Positions 26,816-34,247 of a DNA stretch of 64,000 nucleotides are shown piece by piece. The notes below the pieces were generated by a model. It did not search any database. It saw nothing but the letters and a program-made list of their open reading frames with translations, and was not told the DNA's origin. The DNA lies in assembly GCA_030704225.1 (NCBI GenBank), contig CP131915.1, positions 4,154,001-4,218,000 on the forward strand, read 5' to 3'. The DNA comes from Kosakonia sp. H02. Its GTDB lineage: Bacteria; Pseudomonadota; Gammaproteobacteria; Enterobacterales; Enterobacteriaceae. The stretch's first letter is position 1; every line of letters starts with the position of its first letter. The position numbers were made by a program, and so were the translations under genes.

Positions 26816-26881
26816 GCACACGTGCAACATACGTAAAGTGGTGATAGATTGTGCAGTCTGCGGTGAAATGAAGAAATTTCG

Positions 26882-26910
26882 TTGACGCAACGCAGTGAAT
26901 CAGGTTTAAT
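26882..26910 (+). promoter_or_regulatory. Promoter of tRNA-Phe
   Basis: -35 TTGACG (26882-26887), 17-bp spacer, -10 TTTAAT (26905-26910), then a GC-rich discriminator (GCGCCCC) typical of stringently controlled stable-RNA promoters. Confidence 0.85.
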
Positions 26911-26920
26911 GCGCCCCGTT

Positions 26921-26996
26921 GCCCGGATAGCTCAGTCGGTAGAGCAGGGGATTGAAAATCCCCGTGTCCTTGGTTCGATTCCGAGTCCGGGCACCA
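26921..26996 (+). tRNA. pheV: tRNA-Phe (GAA)
   Basis: 76 nt with encoded CCA. The acceptor stem GCCCGGA pairs with TCCGGGC, the anticodon loop TTGAAAA reads GAA, and the T-loop is GGTTCGATTCC. It follows yqgA as pheV does in K-12, a well-known integration site for genomic islands. A recombinase gene remnant lies downstream. Confidence 0.98.
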
Positions 26997-26999
26997 CTT

Positions 27000-27177
27000 C
27001 TTCAGAGCCTGTTCGTTAAGGGTTGAGATCCTTAACGGGCAAGACAGTAGTCCCCAGACGGCATGATGATGGTATCAGTGTTACCGCACTTCAGAGCCTG
27101 TTCGTTAAGGGTTGAGATCCTTAACGGGCAAGACAGTAGTCCCCAGACGGCATGATGATGGTATCAGTGTTACCGCA
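27000..27177 (+). repeat. Perfect 89-bp tandem duplication next to tRNA-Phe
   Basis: Two identical, directly adjacent 89-bp copies (27000-27088 and 27089-27177), starting 4 nt after the tRNA 3' end. Each unit contains a perfect 7-bp hairpin (GTTAAGG / CCTTAAC, 8-nt loop) and no ORF. Any read-through transcript of the tRNA would contain both. It is not a recognisable REP, CRISPR or IS end. Confidence 0.95.
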
Positions 27178-27200
27178 TCAGTTGAACACGGGACTTAAAT

Positions 27201-27227
27201 CCAGAGGATGTTGCTACCATCCTCTGG
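27201..27227 (+). terminator. Strong hairpin, probable end of the tRNA-Phe transcript
   Basis: A perfect 10-bp stem (CCAGAGGATG / CATCCTCTGG) with a 7-nt loop, followed by GTTTCT. The short T-run makes intrinsic termination plausible but not certain. Confidence 0.6.
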
Positions 27228-27359
27228 GTTTCTCACGTCCACAATTTACTTCGCGAACGTATTTACCCTCAGATCTTCCCTGTGTCAATCTTTTGTAAAG
27301 CAAACATCCCTTTTTTCCATTTTTAATTTCATCAACTTAGATTTAACTTAAGATTAGTC

Positions 27360-28226
27360 CTATGCCGCCTCCAAATCCTCCAGCATGTCCCGGACCTTAT
27401 CCAGGTCACTTTCAACATACTCCAGCGTGACCGCCGGCGTTGAATGACCGAGCAGATCCTGTGCCATCTTCAGATTACGATCCGGCAAACGCATCAGGTT
27501 AGTCGCGATGGTGTGTCGGAACCTGTGCGGGCTGACTGTAAAACCGCATTCTCGTGAAAGTCGTCTGAAAAACGCGCGCAACGGCGGATAATCCATGTTG
27601 CTGCTGATTTCATTCTTCCGGCAATCAAAGCGAGATAGATTAAACAACTGTTCCTGCATCTTCGTGCCACGCTCCAAAGAAAGGTTATAGAGCCTTTCAA
27701 GTCTGGGGCGGAGGTTTTCAGTAATCGGAACCCGGTGTTCCTTATGGTTCCTGGAACCCTCTGGCCGGAGATTAATCCATCGGTGCTCAAAATTTACATC
27801 CTCCAGGCGAATGTGCAGCAGCTGGTTCTGGCGCATTCCCGTCCTCCGCAATGCATCCAGTACAGTTAGCCAGAACCATGCTGGCCGTAAGGCGCTTTTT
27901 CTTAACTCCATCATACCAATCCGTTCATCCTCTTCCCTCGTCTGCATGTGCAGATAAATTTTATTCATCTGTACATCTGTCAGTGTTTTTTTGCGTTTGA
28001 CATCGGGTCGGGTGATTACGCCGTTGAAAGGATTTTCCCTCATCGTAACAAGCCCATTAACGATGGCATGATTAAATATAGCGCGCATATGAGTCACTTT
28101 ATTATTCCATGTCGTTCTGCTCAGTCCATTCTCTTGGATAATTTTGCCGCGCCACGTTAAAACCAGCGTTTTATCAACCTGCTCAAGTGAAATACCTTCC
28201 TGTAGTGGCACACTGAATTTGGCCAC
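27360..28226 (-). pseudogene. Tyrosine recombinase (island or phage integrase), N-terminus lost
   Basis: The 288-residue frame has the complete catalytic set: R132 (TGMRQNQ), H234 and R237 (SPHRFRHT), H261 (LGHSTP) and nucleophile Y270 (VTLEYVES). The core-binding region begins abruptly, with no arm-binding domain. The GTG at 28226 and the first few codons come from the end of the adjoining IS911-like element, and a stop soon closes the frame upstream. The IS has therefore cut off the native N-terminus, and activity is unlikely. The C-terminus faces tRNA-Phe, the probable att site. It does not resemble P4-type integrases. Confidence 0.85.
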
Positions 28227-28271
28227 CTGAACAGAGGTGATAGCTCATCTCAGAACATGACAGGTGTCCCA

Positions 28272-28574
28272 ATGAAAAGAAGAAATTTCAGCGCAGAGTT
28301 TAAACGCGAATCCGCTCAACTGGTCCTTGACCAGAACTACGCCGTTGCAGCTGCGGCCAGTGCTATGGATGTTGGTCTTTCTACCATGACGCGATGGGTA
28401 AAGCAGTTGCGGGATGAACGACAGGGTAAAATGCCAAAAGCCTCCCCCATGACCCCGGAACAGATCGAAATACGCGAGCTGAAGAAAAAGCTACAACGCA
28501 TTGAAATGGAAAACGAAATATTAAAAAAAGCTACCGCGCTCTTGATGTCAGACTCCCTGAACAGTTCTCGTTAA
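28272..28574 (+). CDS. IS911-type transposase OrfA
   Basis: 100 aa from the ATG at 28272, exactly the IS911 OrfA length; an ATG at 28257 would add five residues. It has the helix-turn-helix region AEFKRESAQLV...AAASAMDVGLSTMTRWVKQLRD and a C-terminal leucine zipper (IRELKKKLQRIEMENEILKKA). OrfA binds the terminal repeats and regulates transposition. The run of seven As and a G at 28523-28530 is the -1 programmed frameshift site used to make OrfAB. Confidence 0.9.
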   Translation: MKRRNFSAEFKRESAQLVLDQNYAVAAAASAMDVGLSTMTRWVKQLRDERQGKMPKASPMTPEQIEIRELKKKLQRIEMENEILKKATALLMSDSLNSSR

Positions 28575-28883
28575 TCGGGAAACTCAGAGCGCAGTATCCT
28601 GTGGTCACACTCTGCCACGTGTTCGGGGTTCATCGCAGCAGTTACAAATCCTGGAAAAACCGCCCTGAAAAGCCAGACGGCAAACGGGCTGTATTACGCA
28701 GTCAGGTTCTGGAGCTGCATAACATCAGCCATGGCTCTGCTGGCGCAAGAAGTATCGCGACCATGGCAACCCTGAGAGGCTTCAGAATGGGGCGCTGGCT
28801 TGCTGGCAGGCTCATGAAAGAGCTGGGACTGGTGAGTTGTCAGCAGCCCACCCACAGGTATAAACGTGGAGGTCATGAACACA
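28530..28883 (+). pseudogene. Truncated IS911-type orfB
   Basis: In the -1 frame after the slippery site the sequence reads as IS911 OrfB (TLCHVFGVHRSSYKSWKNRPE, ISHGSAGARSIATMA, GRWLAGRLMKELGLVSCQQ), then stops being IS-like after HRYKRGGHEH. None of the DDE residues are included. The apparent reading frame runs on to 28996 only because it reads through the 5S fragment and terminator. It is non-functional. Confidence 0.88.
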
Positions 28884-28917
28884 TCTCCCCATGCGAGAGT
28901 AGGGAACTGCCAGGCAT
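28884..28917 (+). pseudogene. 3' fragment of a 5S rRNA gene
   Basis: The 34 bases from TCTCCCCATGCGAGAG to GCCAGGCAT are identical to the 3' end of enterobacterial 5S rRNA. The remaining ~86 nt of 5S, and the 23S and 16S genes, are absent. In K-12 the rrnD operon ends at this place, facing yhdZ, so this is the stump of a lost or displaced rrn operon. Confidence 0.92.
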
Positions 28918-28927
28918 CAAACAAAGC

Positions 28928-28957
28928 AAAAGGCCTCGTCGAAAGACGGGGCCTTTT
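28928..28957 (+). terminator. rrn T1-type terminator
   Basis: Stem AAAAGGCCTCGTC / GACGGGGCCTTTT with a GAAA tetraloop and a T-rich tail, directly after the 5S stump. Layout and sequence are those of rrn operon T1 terminators. It now stops read-through from the IS element toward yhdZ. Confidence 0.9.
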
Positions 28958-28998
28958 GTCTTTCTGGTGCTTCGAAAATACCTGGTCAGCAAATAAAA

Positions 28999-29021
28999 AG
29001 GCCATCCTTTTGGGATGGCCT
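28999..29021 (-). terminator. Terminator of the yhdWXYZ operon
   Basis: AGGCCATCC / GGATGGCCT stem with a 5-nt loop. On the minus strand it is followed by TTTTATTTG. It lies 20 nt past the yhdZ stop. Confidence 0.85.
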
Positions 29022-29041
29022 GTATCGTTTCACGGTATTGA

Positions 29042-29800
29042 TTAATGAATAACTTGCGACAGAAATGCGCGAGTGCGTTCTGATTTCGGGTTCGCAAAGA
29101 ACTCATCCGGTGCAGCCTGCTCAACAATTTCACCGCGATCCATAAAGATCACCCGATCCGCAACGGTGCGGGCAAACCCCATCTCATGCGTAACGCACAG
29201 CATCGTCATACCTGACTGAGCCAGCCCAATCATGGTATCCAGCACCTCTTTGACCATCTCCGGATCCAGAGCAGAAGTCGGTTCATCGAACAACATTATC
29301 TTCGGTTTCATACACAGCGAGCGCGCAATCGCCACCCTCTGTTGCTGCCCACCGGAGATCTGTCCCGGAAACTTATGTGCATGCTCGGCAATGCGCACAC
29401 GCTCCAGATAATGCATTGCCAACGCCTCCGCTTCCTTTTTTGGCATTTTACGCACCCAAATCGGCGCAAGCGTACAATTTTGCAGTACCGTCAAATGCGG
29501 AAATAAATTGAAGTGCTGAAAAACCATACCGACTTCCTGGCGGATCTTTTCGATATTGCGGATATCTTCGTTCAGTTCGATACCATCAACCACAATACGA
29601 CCCTGCTGATGCTCTTCCAGATGATTGATGCAGCGAATCGTGGTGGATTTCCCCGAGCCAGACGGGCCGCAAAGCACAATGCGTTCGCCCTGTTTCACAT
29701 TAAGATTAATGTCTTTTAAAACATGAAACTGCCCGTACCATTTATTCACGTTCTCAAGCGTAATCATCGCGTCGCCAGATTGCATAGTTGTATTACTCAT
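29042..29800 (-). CDS. yhdZ: Amino acid ABC transporter ATP-binding protein YhdZ
   Basis: 252 aa, as in K-12. Walker A is GPSGSGKST, the Q-loop is VFQHFNLFPHLT, the ABC signature is ISGGQQQR, and Walker B is IMLFDEPTSALD. It is closely related to GlnQ/AapP, powering a polar amino acid importer with YhdX and YhdY. Starts at 29800 and 29806 differ by two residues; 29800 (MSNTTMQSG) was chosen by length. It is the last gene of the operon. In K-12 it is followed by rrnD, of which only a 5S tail remains here. Confidence 0.95.
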   Translation of the reverse strand: MSNTTMQSGDAMITLENVNKWYGQFHVLKDINLNVKQGERIVLCGPSGSGKSTTIRCINHLEEHQQGRIVVDGIELNEDIRNIEKIRQEVGMVFQHFNLFPHLTVLQNCTLAPIWVRKMPKKEAEALAMHYLERVRIAEHAHKFPGQISGGQQQRVAIARSLCMKPKIMLFDEPTSALDPEMVKEVLDTMIGLAQSGMTMLCVTHEMGFARTVADRVIFMDRGEIVEQAAPDEFFANPKSERTRAFLSQVIH

Positions 29801-29808
29801 CATCATCC

Positions 29809-30912
29809 TCAGTGCGGTGCACGCCCGGTGTTAAAGCGCTTCTCCAGATGCTGGCTATAGCGCGACATGCTAAAACAGAAAACCCAGTAAACTAACGCAG
29901 CGAAGACATAACCTTCGGTAGACATCCCCAGCCAGGCAGGATCAACGGTCGCCTGCTGCACACTGCTAAATAGATCGAACAGACCAATGATGATCACTAG
30001 GCTTGTATCTTTGAACAGCGCAATAATGGTGTTCACCAGCCCCGGGATCACCAGCTTCAATGCCTGCGGCAGAATAACCAGCCCCTGCATTTTCCAGTAG
30101 CCCAGCGCCAGCGACTCAGCCGCTTCGTACTGGCCTTTCGGCAAGGCCTGCAATCCACCGCGCACCACCTCCGCCACATAGGCTGACTGGAACAAAATCA
30201 CCCCAACCAGCGCACGGATCAGCTTATCAATACTGGTTCCTTCAGACATGAACAACGGCAGCATCACCGAGGACATAAACAGCACCGTTATCAGCGGCAC
30301 ACCGCGCCAGAACTCGATAAATATTACGGATAAGATACGAACCACCGGCATCTTTGAGCGGCGACCCAGCGCCAACACAATCCCCAACGGCAATGCACCG
30401 GCGATGCCCACAGACGCGATAATCAGCGTCAGGGTTAAACCGCCCCATTGACGCGTTTCCACCCGTTCCAGCCCGAAAAAACCGCCAAACATCAGCCACC
30501 ACACCACAATTGGGTAGATGACAGCCCAGCAGGCAATATAGCGGCCACGGCGCGGCAAACCTTTCCAGAACATCGGCGCAATGGAGAGCAAGCCAACCAA
30601 CAGCGCCAGGTTGATACGCCAGCGCTGGTCGTGCGGATAAAGGCCATACATAAACTGGCCAAATCGCTGATGGATAAACACCCAACAGGCACCGGCTTTC
30701 GTGCAATCAGCTCGGGTTGAGCCAACCCAGTTCGCCTGAAACAGCGCCCATTCCAACAGTGGCGGGATCAACTCCCACATTAGCCACAGGCTCAGCAGCG
30801 TCAGTAGCGAGTTTGACCAACTGGAAAACAGGTTTTTTCGCACCCACAACACCGCACCATTACTTCCTGCCGGAACCTGGCGCGTGGAGGGAGACACAAT
30901 TGCTTTTGTCAT
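29809..30912 (-). CDS. yhdY: Amino acid ABC transporter permease YhdY
   Basis: 367 aa inner-membrane protein of the HisM/GlnP family, with the larger AapM-type architecture (N-terminal extra helices plus a cytoplasmic and periplasmic insert). The EAA loop is GGLQALPKGQYEAAESLALGYWKMQGLVILPQAL, the contact site for the ATPase. It starts 9 nt after yhdX and forms a heterodimer with it. Confidence 0.94.
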   Translation of the reverse strand: MTKAIVSPSTRQVPAGSNGAVLWVRKNLFSSWSNSLLTLLSLWLMWELIPPLLEWALFQANWVGSTRADCTKAGACWVFIHQRFGQFMYGLYPHDQRWRINLALLVGLLSIAPMFWKGLPRRGRYIACWAVIYPIVVWWLMFGGFFGLERVETRQWGGLTLTLIIASVGIAGALPLGIVLALGRRSKMPVVRILSVIFIEFWRGVPLITVLFMSSVMLPLFMSEGTSIDKLIRALVGVILFQSAYVAEVVRGGLQALPKGQYEAAESLALGYWKMQGLVILPQALKLVIPGLVNTIIALFKDTSLVIIIGLFDLFSSVQQATVDPAWLGMSTEGYVFAALVYWVFCFSMSRYSQHLEKRFNTGRAPH

Positions 30913-30921
30913 TGTCGTTCC

Positions 30922-32103
30922 TCAGCGCTCAATCAATGCAATGCGACGGTTGTAGATATTCATCAGCAGCGAAATTGCCAGGCTAATAATCAGATAAACC
31001 GACATCGTAATGGCGATGGTTTCAATGGCCTGACCCGTCTGGTTCAGCACGGTACCGGCGAACAGCGACACCATATCCGGGTAACCAATCGCAGCGGCCA
31101 GCGAAGAGTTCTTCACAATATTCAGATACTGGCTGGTTAGCGGAGGAATAATGACGCGCAGCGCCTGCGGGATGATCACCTGGCGCAACGTCACCGGGTG
31201 CGGCAGCCCAAGCGAGCGCGCCGCCTCATGTTGACCATAAGGAACCGCTTGAATACCTGAACGGATGATCTCTGCGATAAACGCAGAGGTATAAACCGAC
31301 AGCGCAAGGGTTAACGCCGCCAGTTCCGGGATCAACACCATTCCGCCCTGAAAGTTAAACCCGCGCAACTGCGGTACCTCCCAGTGCAGTGCTGCGCCAA
31401 ACAACCAGTGTGCAAGCAGCGGCAGAACAATAATCAATCCCAGCGCAACGGGCCACGTGCGGCGTAGTTGCCCGGTTTTAATTTGATGCGCTTTATTAAA
31501 GCGAAACAGGCAGAGGGTAATGATCACCGCCAGCGCGATAGCGCCGACAAAGGCAAGCAACCCTTCGCCCATTTGCGGCGAGGGGATATACAAGCCGCGG
31601 TTGCTCAGAAACACAAGCTCCATTGCATTAACCGCCTGACGCGGGCCGGGCAGGTTGCGCAGTACCGCAAAATACCAGAAGAAGATCTGCAACAGCGGTG
31701 GAATATTGCGGAATGTCTCAATATAAATCGTCGACAATTTACGCAGCAGCCAGTTTTCCGACAGGCGCGCAAGCCCAAGGAAAAAGCCGAGAAAGGACGC
31801 AAACACAATGCACAGCGCAGAGACCAGCAAAGTGTTAAGCAAGCCAACAAGGAACACCCGACCATAGGTATCGCCCTGTTCGTAATCAATTAAATGCTGA
31901 ACAATGCCGAAGCCCGCAGCGCGGTCGAGAAAGGCAAAACCGGACGTGATCCCGCGATTGTTCAGGTTAGTAACCGTGTTGTGAATCAAATAGATTGCGA
32001 CAACAACCACGGCGACAATCGCAAGGATTTGAAACAGCCAGGCGCGAACCGCAGGGTTAGAAAGGGACAGAGAACCTTTCACGGTTGGGCGGCGATGGGA
32101 CAT
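30922..32103 (-). CDS. yhdX: Amino acid ABC transporter permease YhdX
   Basis: 393 aa from the ATG at 32103 (MSHRRPTVKGSL), the K-12 length. It is an AapQ-type permease with about eight membrane helices and the EAA motif SGIQAVPYGQHEAARSLGLPHPVTLRQVIIPQAL. It partners YhdY. It lies in the operon between yhdW and yhdY, with a 76-nt gap after yhdW. Confidence 0.94.
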   Translation of the reverse strand: MSHRRPTVKGSLSLSNPAVRAWLFQILAIVAVVVVAIYLIHNTVTNLNNRGITSGFAFLDRAAGFGIVQHLIDYEQGDTYGRVFLVGLLNTLLVSALCIVFASFLGFFLGLARLSENWLLRKLSTIYIETFRNIPPLLQIFFWYFAVLRNLPGPRQAVNAMELVFLSNRGLYIPSPQMGEGLLAFVGAIALAVIITLCLFRFNKAHQIKTGQLRRTWPVALGLIIVLPLLAHWLFGAALHWEVPQLRGFNFQGGMVLIPELAALTLALSVYTSAFIAEIIRSGIQAVPYGQHEAARSLGLPHPVTLRQVIIPQALRVIIPPLTSQYLNIVKNSSLAAAIGYPDMVSLFAGTVLNQTGQAIETIAITMSVYLIISLAISLLMNIYNRRIALIER

Positions 32104-32179
32104 AGAGAAAACCTCAGTAACCATGACTCTGGGCTGGGCGTCACCCAATGGTGACGCCCGTTACAGCTCGTGCTAATTC

Positions 32180-33205
32180 TTAACGCACTGGCGGAGCGTA
32201 TTGAATACCGCCGTTATTCCAGAGGTTGTTCTGACCACGTTTGATTTTCAGCGGGCTCTCAGAACCGACGTTACGTTCGAAGACCTCTGAATAGTTGCCG
32301 ACTTTCTTAACAATGTTGTAAGCCCACTTGTTATCCAGCTTCAGGTCTTTACCGAAATCACCTTCTTTACCCAGCAAGTGCGCCATATCCGGGGTCGCCG
32401 GGTTTGCCGCTTTCTCATCGACGTTCTTCGAGTTAACGCCCATTTCTTCCGCGTTCAGCATGGCAAACAGCGTCCAGCGCACAATGGCAAACCAGTCGTC
32501 GTCACCGCGACGAACTACCGGGCCCAGCGGCTCTTTAGAGATGACTTCCGGCAGTACGATCCATTCGGTCGGATTGCTCAGTTTAATACGCAACGCATAG
32601 AGTTGAGACTGGTCAGACGCCAGCGTGTCGCAACGGCCAGATTCCAGCGCTTTCGCCGATTCATCAGAGCGGTCAAAGGTCACCGGGGTATATTTCATCT
32701 TGTTGGATTTAAAGTAATCCGCCACGTTCAGCTCAGTATCGGTTCCCGCCTGAATACAAACGGTTGCGCCATCAAGCTCTTTGGCACTTTTCAGGCCCGC
32801 TTTGTTATGAGTGAGAAAGCCGATACCGTCATAATAAGTTACGCCGGTGAATGACAACCCCATGCCGCCATCGCGGGAAGATGTCCAGGTGGTATTGCGC
32901 GAGAGCATATCCACTTCGCCAGATTGCAGCGCGGTAAAGCGCTCTTTGGCCGTCAGCGGGGTGTATTTCACTTTCGTATCGTCACCAAACACGGCAGCGG
33001 CAACGCCACGGCATACGTCTACGTCAATACCGGTGAATTTGCCGCTCGCATCCGCATAAGAGAAACCTGGCAGACCATCACTGATACCGCATTGAACAAA
33101 GCCTTTCTTTTTTACGGCATCCAGCGTTGCGCCTGCATGTGCCTGGTTTGCGACAGCAAACAGTACACCGGCAGCGGCCAGGCTGGCGATCATCATTTTT
33201 TTCAT
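32180..33205 (-). CDS. yhdW: Amino acid-binding periplasmic protein YhdW
   Basis: 341 aa from the ATG at 33205. The signal peptide is MKKMMIASLAAAGVLFAVANQAHA, with cleavage after AHA. It is the family 3 solute-binding protein of the AapJ type, with the conserved KGFVQCGISDGLPGFSYADASGKFTGIDVDVCRGVAAAVFGD and a cysteine pair (VCRG; ATVCIQAG/GRCDTLASDQ). It feeds polar or general L-amino acids to YhdXYZ. It is the first gene of the operon, behind a sigma-54-type promoter, which fits nitrogen-limitation control as reported for this operon in E. coli. Confidence 0.95.
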   Translation of the reverse strand: MKKMMIASLAAAGVLFAVANQAHAGATLDAVKKKGFVQCGISDGLPGFSYADASGKFTGIDVDVCRGVAAAVFGDDTKVKYTPLTAKERFTALQSGEVDMLSRNTTWTSSRDGGMGLSFTGVTYYDGIGFLTHNKAGLKSAKELDGATVCIQAGTDTELNVADYFKSNKMKYTPVTFDRSDESAKALESGRCDTLASDQSQLYALRIKLSNPTEWIVLPEVISKEPLGPVVRRGDDDWFAIVRWTLFAMLNAEEMGVNSKNVDEKAANPATPDMAHLLGKEGDFGKDLKLDNKWAYNIVKKVGNYSEVFERNVGSESPLKIKRGQNNLWNNGGIQYAPPVR

Positions 33206-33656
33206 AATGCATCCTGTGTGGCGAAAAATTATCGTTATATAAGAAGGCGTCGTGGGTAACGCCTGAAACCTGTCTGTGGCGATGGCCATAAGAGATAAAG
33301 CAAAGGTAATGCCAGTTTTTTACGGGGCGCGTAATTTGGGTATCGAACCCGCATAAGGGAGAGTGTAGACAGAAAAAAATAGAACCATTGCCCTGTGATG
33401 GTGCAAAAATACAATGCACTCCACAAAATGGAGCAAAAGCGGTTCATTTTTTACGTTGCATTAACAGACAAGTTTCACAGGTGAATATAAGCACTAAATA
33501 GAATGGCGCTAATCTGTGAATTAAATCACGTAAGAGAAGGCGAATATAAAGCTGGGCTGTTTAAGAGAAGAGGAATAACAGCATTGTTTTGGAAACATTG
33601 CTCGTTTTTGAGGCCAAAATTTACGACGGCGCAGGGACTTGCACCGTTATAAAGCA
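33206..33656 (-). promoter_or_regulatory. yhdW upstream control region
   Basis: About 450 bp without a gene. It holds the sigma-54 promoter listed separately. A GTGCA-N9-TGCAC palindrome flanked by TGG and CCA lies at 33399-33420, about 85-105 bp upstream, with a further CTCCA/TGGAG inverted repeat (33419-33433). These are possible NtrC or Nac sites but do not match the NtrC consensus spacing exactly. The rest is AT-rich. Confidence 0.5.
33300..33314 (-). promoter_or_regulatory. Sigma-54 promoter of yhdWXYZ
   Basis: On the minus strand TGGCAT-N5-TTGC, with the -24 GG and -12 GC at exact spacing, about 95 bp before the yhdW start. It implies RpoN/NtrC-dependent expression under nitrogen limitation. 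Confidence 0.78.
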
Positions 33657-33680
33657 AAAAGCGCGGCAAACCGCGCTTTT
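33657..33680 (-). terminator. Terminator after yhdV
   Basis: Perfect 10-bp stem AAAAGCGCGG / CCGCGCTTTT with a CAAA loop, 6 nt past the yhdV stop, followed by Ts on the minus strand. Confidence 0.88.
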
Positions 33681-33685
33681 GATGT

Positions 33686-33907
33686 TTATCGGGTGAGCGC
33701 CACGATACCTAGCGTCAGACCGGCAATTGCAGCCGCGCCGCCAGCAATCGCACCGGCTGTTTCCCAGTTATCCTGAGTGGTCCCTTTCATGCAGGTATTG
33801 GTATGTACCAGACGCCCCTGGTCATCATAAACCGGTACGCAAGGAGAATCGTGGGCACAACCTGCAAGGAAGGTTGCCAGCAGAGCCACGGAAATGAATT
33901 TTTTCAT
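33686..33907 (-). CDS. yhdV: Small lipoprotein YhdV
   Basis: 73 aa, as in K-12. The start at 33907 has the better spacing to the GAGG ribosome site; the ATG at 33910 adds one Met. A lipobox LAGC puts the lipidated cysteine near residue 17. The mature part has a conserved DSPCVPVYDDQGRLVHTNTCMKGTTQDNWET region and a glycine/alanine-rich hydrophobic tail. Its function is unknown. In K-12 it sits between acrF and yhdW; here acrEF is missing. Confidence 0.93.
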   Translation of the reverse strand: MKKFISVALLATFLAGCAHDSPCVPVYDDQGRLVHTNTCMKGTTQDNWETAGAIAGGAAAIAGLTLGIVALTR

Positions 33908-33910
33908 CAT

Positions 33911-34206
33911 ATTACCTCTAAATAATCACGATTCCCGATATCAATAATCGTGATATCTATCCAGAATCGATACAGTTATTTTATCATTCGATAAAATAGA
34001 TTCTTCACAGTAATAATCTCAAAGTATGTTTATTGTAAATTTTATGAAGATAACTCGGGTCTTCACATTAAATAATGCAGAAAAAATGGAGCGCCAGCGA
34101 AAATATATCGTTATTTTACGTAACGTATTGATTAATCATGTTTACCGTTAAAGGGTAGCCATGAAATAAGGCCATAAGAATAATCTAAAACGCGGCGAGG
34201 GTAAAA
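33911..34206. other. AT-rich intergenic region upstream of yhdV
   Basis: Roughly 300 bp of AT-rich DNA with no supportable ORF. It must contain the yhdV promoter. K-12 acrEF would lie on the far side. Confidence 0.4.
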
Positions 34207-34230
34207 TAAAAGCGTCCTCAAACGCTTTTA
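34207..34230 (-). terminator. Terminator after the MHYT-GGDEF-EAL gene
   Basis: TAAAAGCGT / ACGCTTTTA 9-bp stem with a 6-nt loop, then TTTTACC on the minus strand, 18 nt past the stop. Confidence 0.85.
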
Positions 34231-34247
34231 TTAAATGACTTAGCTGA

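Larger units (their letters stand above)
28214..28883 (+). mobile_element. IS911-like element (IS3 family), 3' part missing
   Basis: Begins with a probable left end (TGAATTTGGCCACC at 28214, which starts with TG as IS3-family ends do) inserted in the integrase gene. It contains orfA, the frameshift window and the first ~40% of orfB. The right part, with the DDE catalytic core and right inverted repeat, is missing. At about 28883 the sequence switches to the 3' end of a 5S rRNA gene. The exact tip was judged by eye. The element cannot transpose by itself. Confidence 0.8.

Noticed and set aside
27000..27177. CRISPR array
   Set aside because: Only two units, directly adjacent with no spacers, and no cas genes in the window.
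28601..28996. Apparent 131-residue protein
   Set aside because: It is the truncated orfB running by chance through the 5S fragment and rrn terminator; the last ~35 residues are not protein-derived.
33399..33420. GTGCA-N9-TGCAC as an exact NtrC site
   Set aside because: NtrC sites have GCAC-N7-GTGC orientation and spacing; this palindrome points the other way. Kept only as a possible site in the control-region entry.
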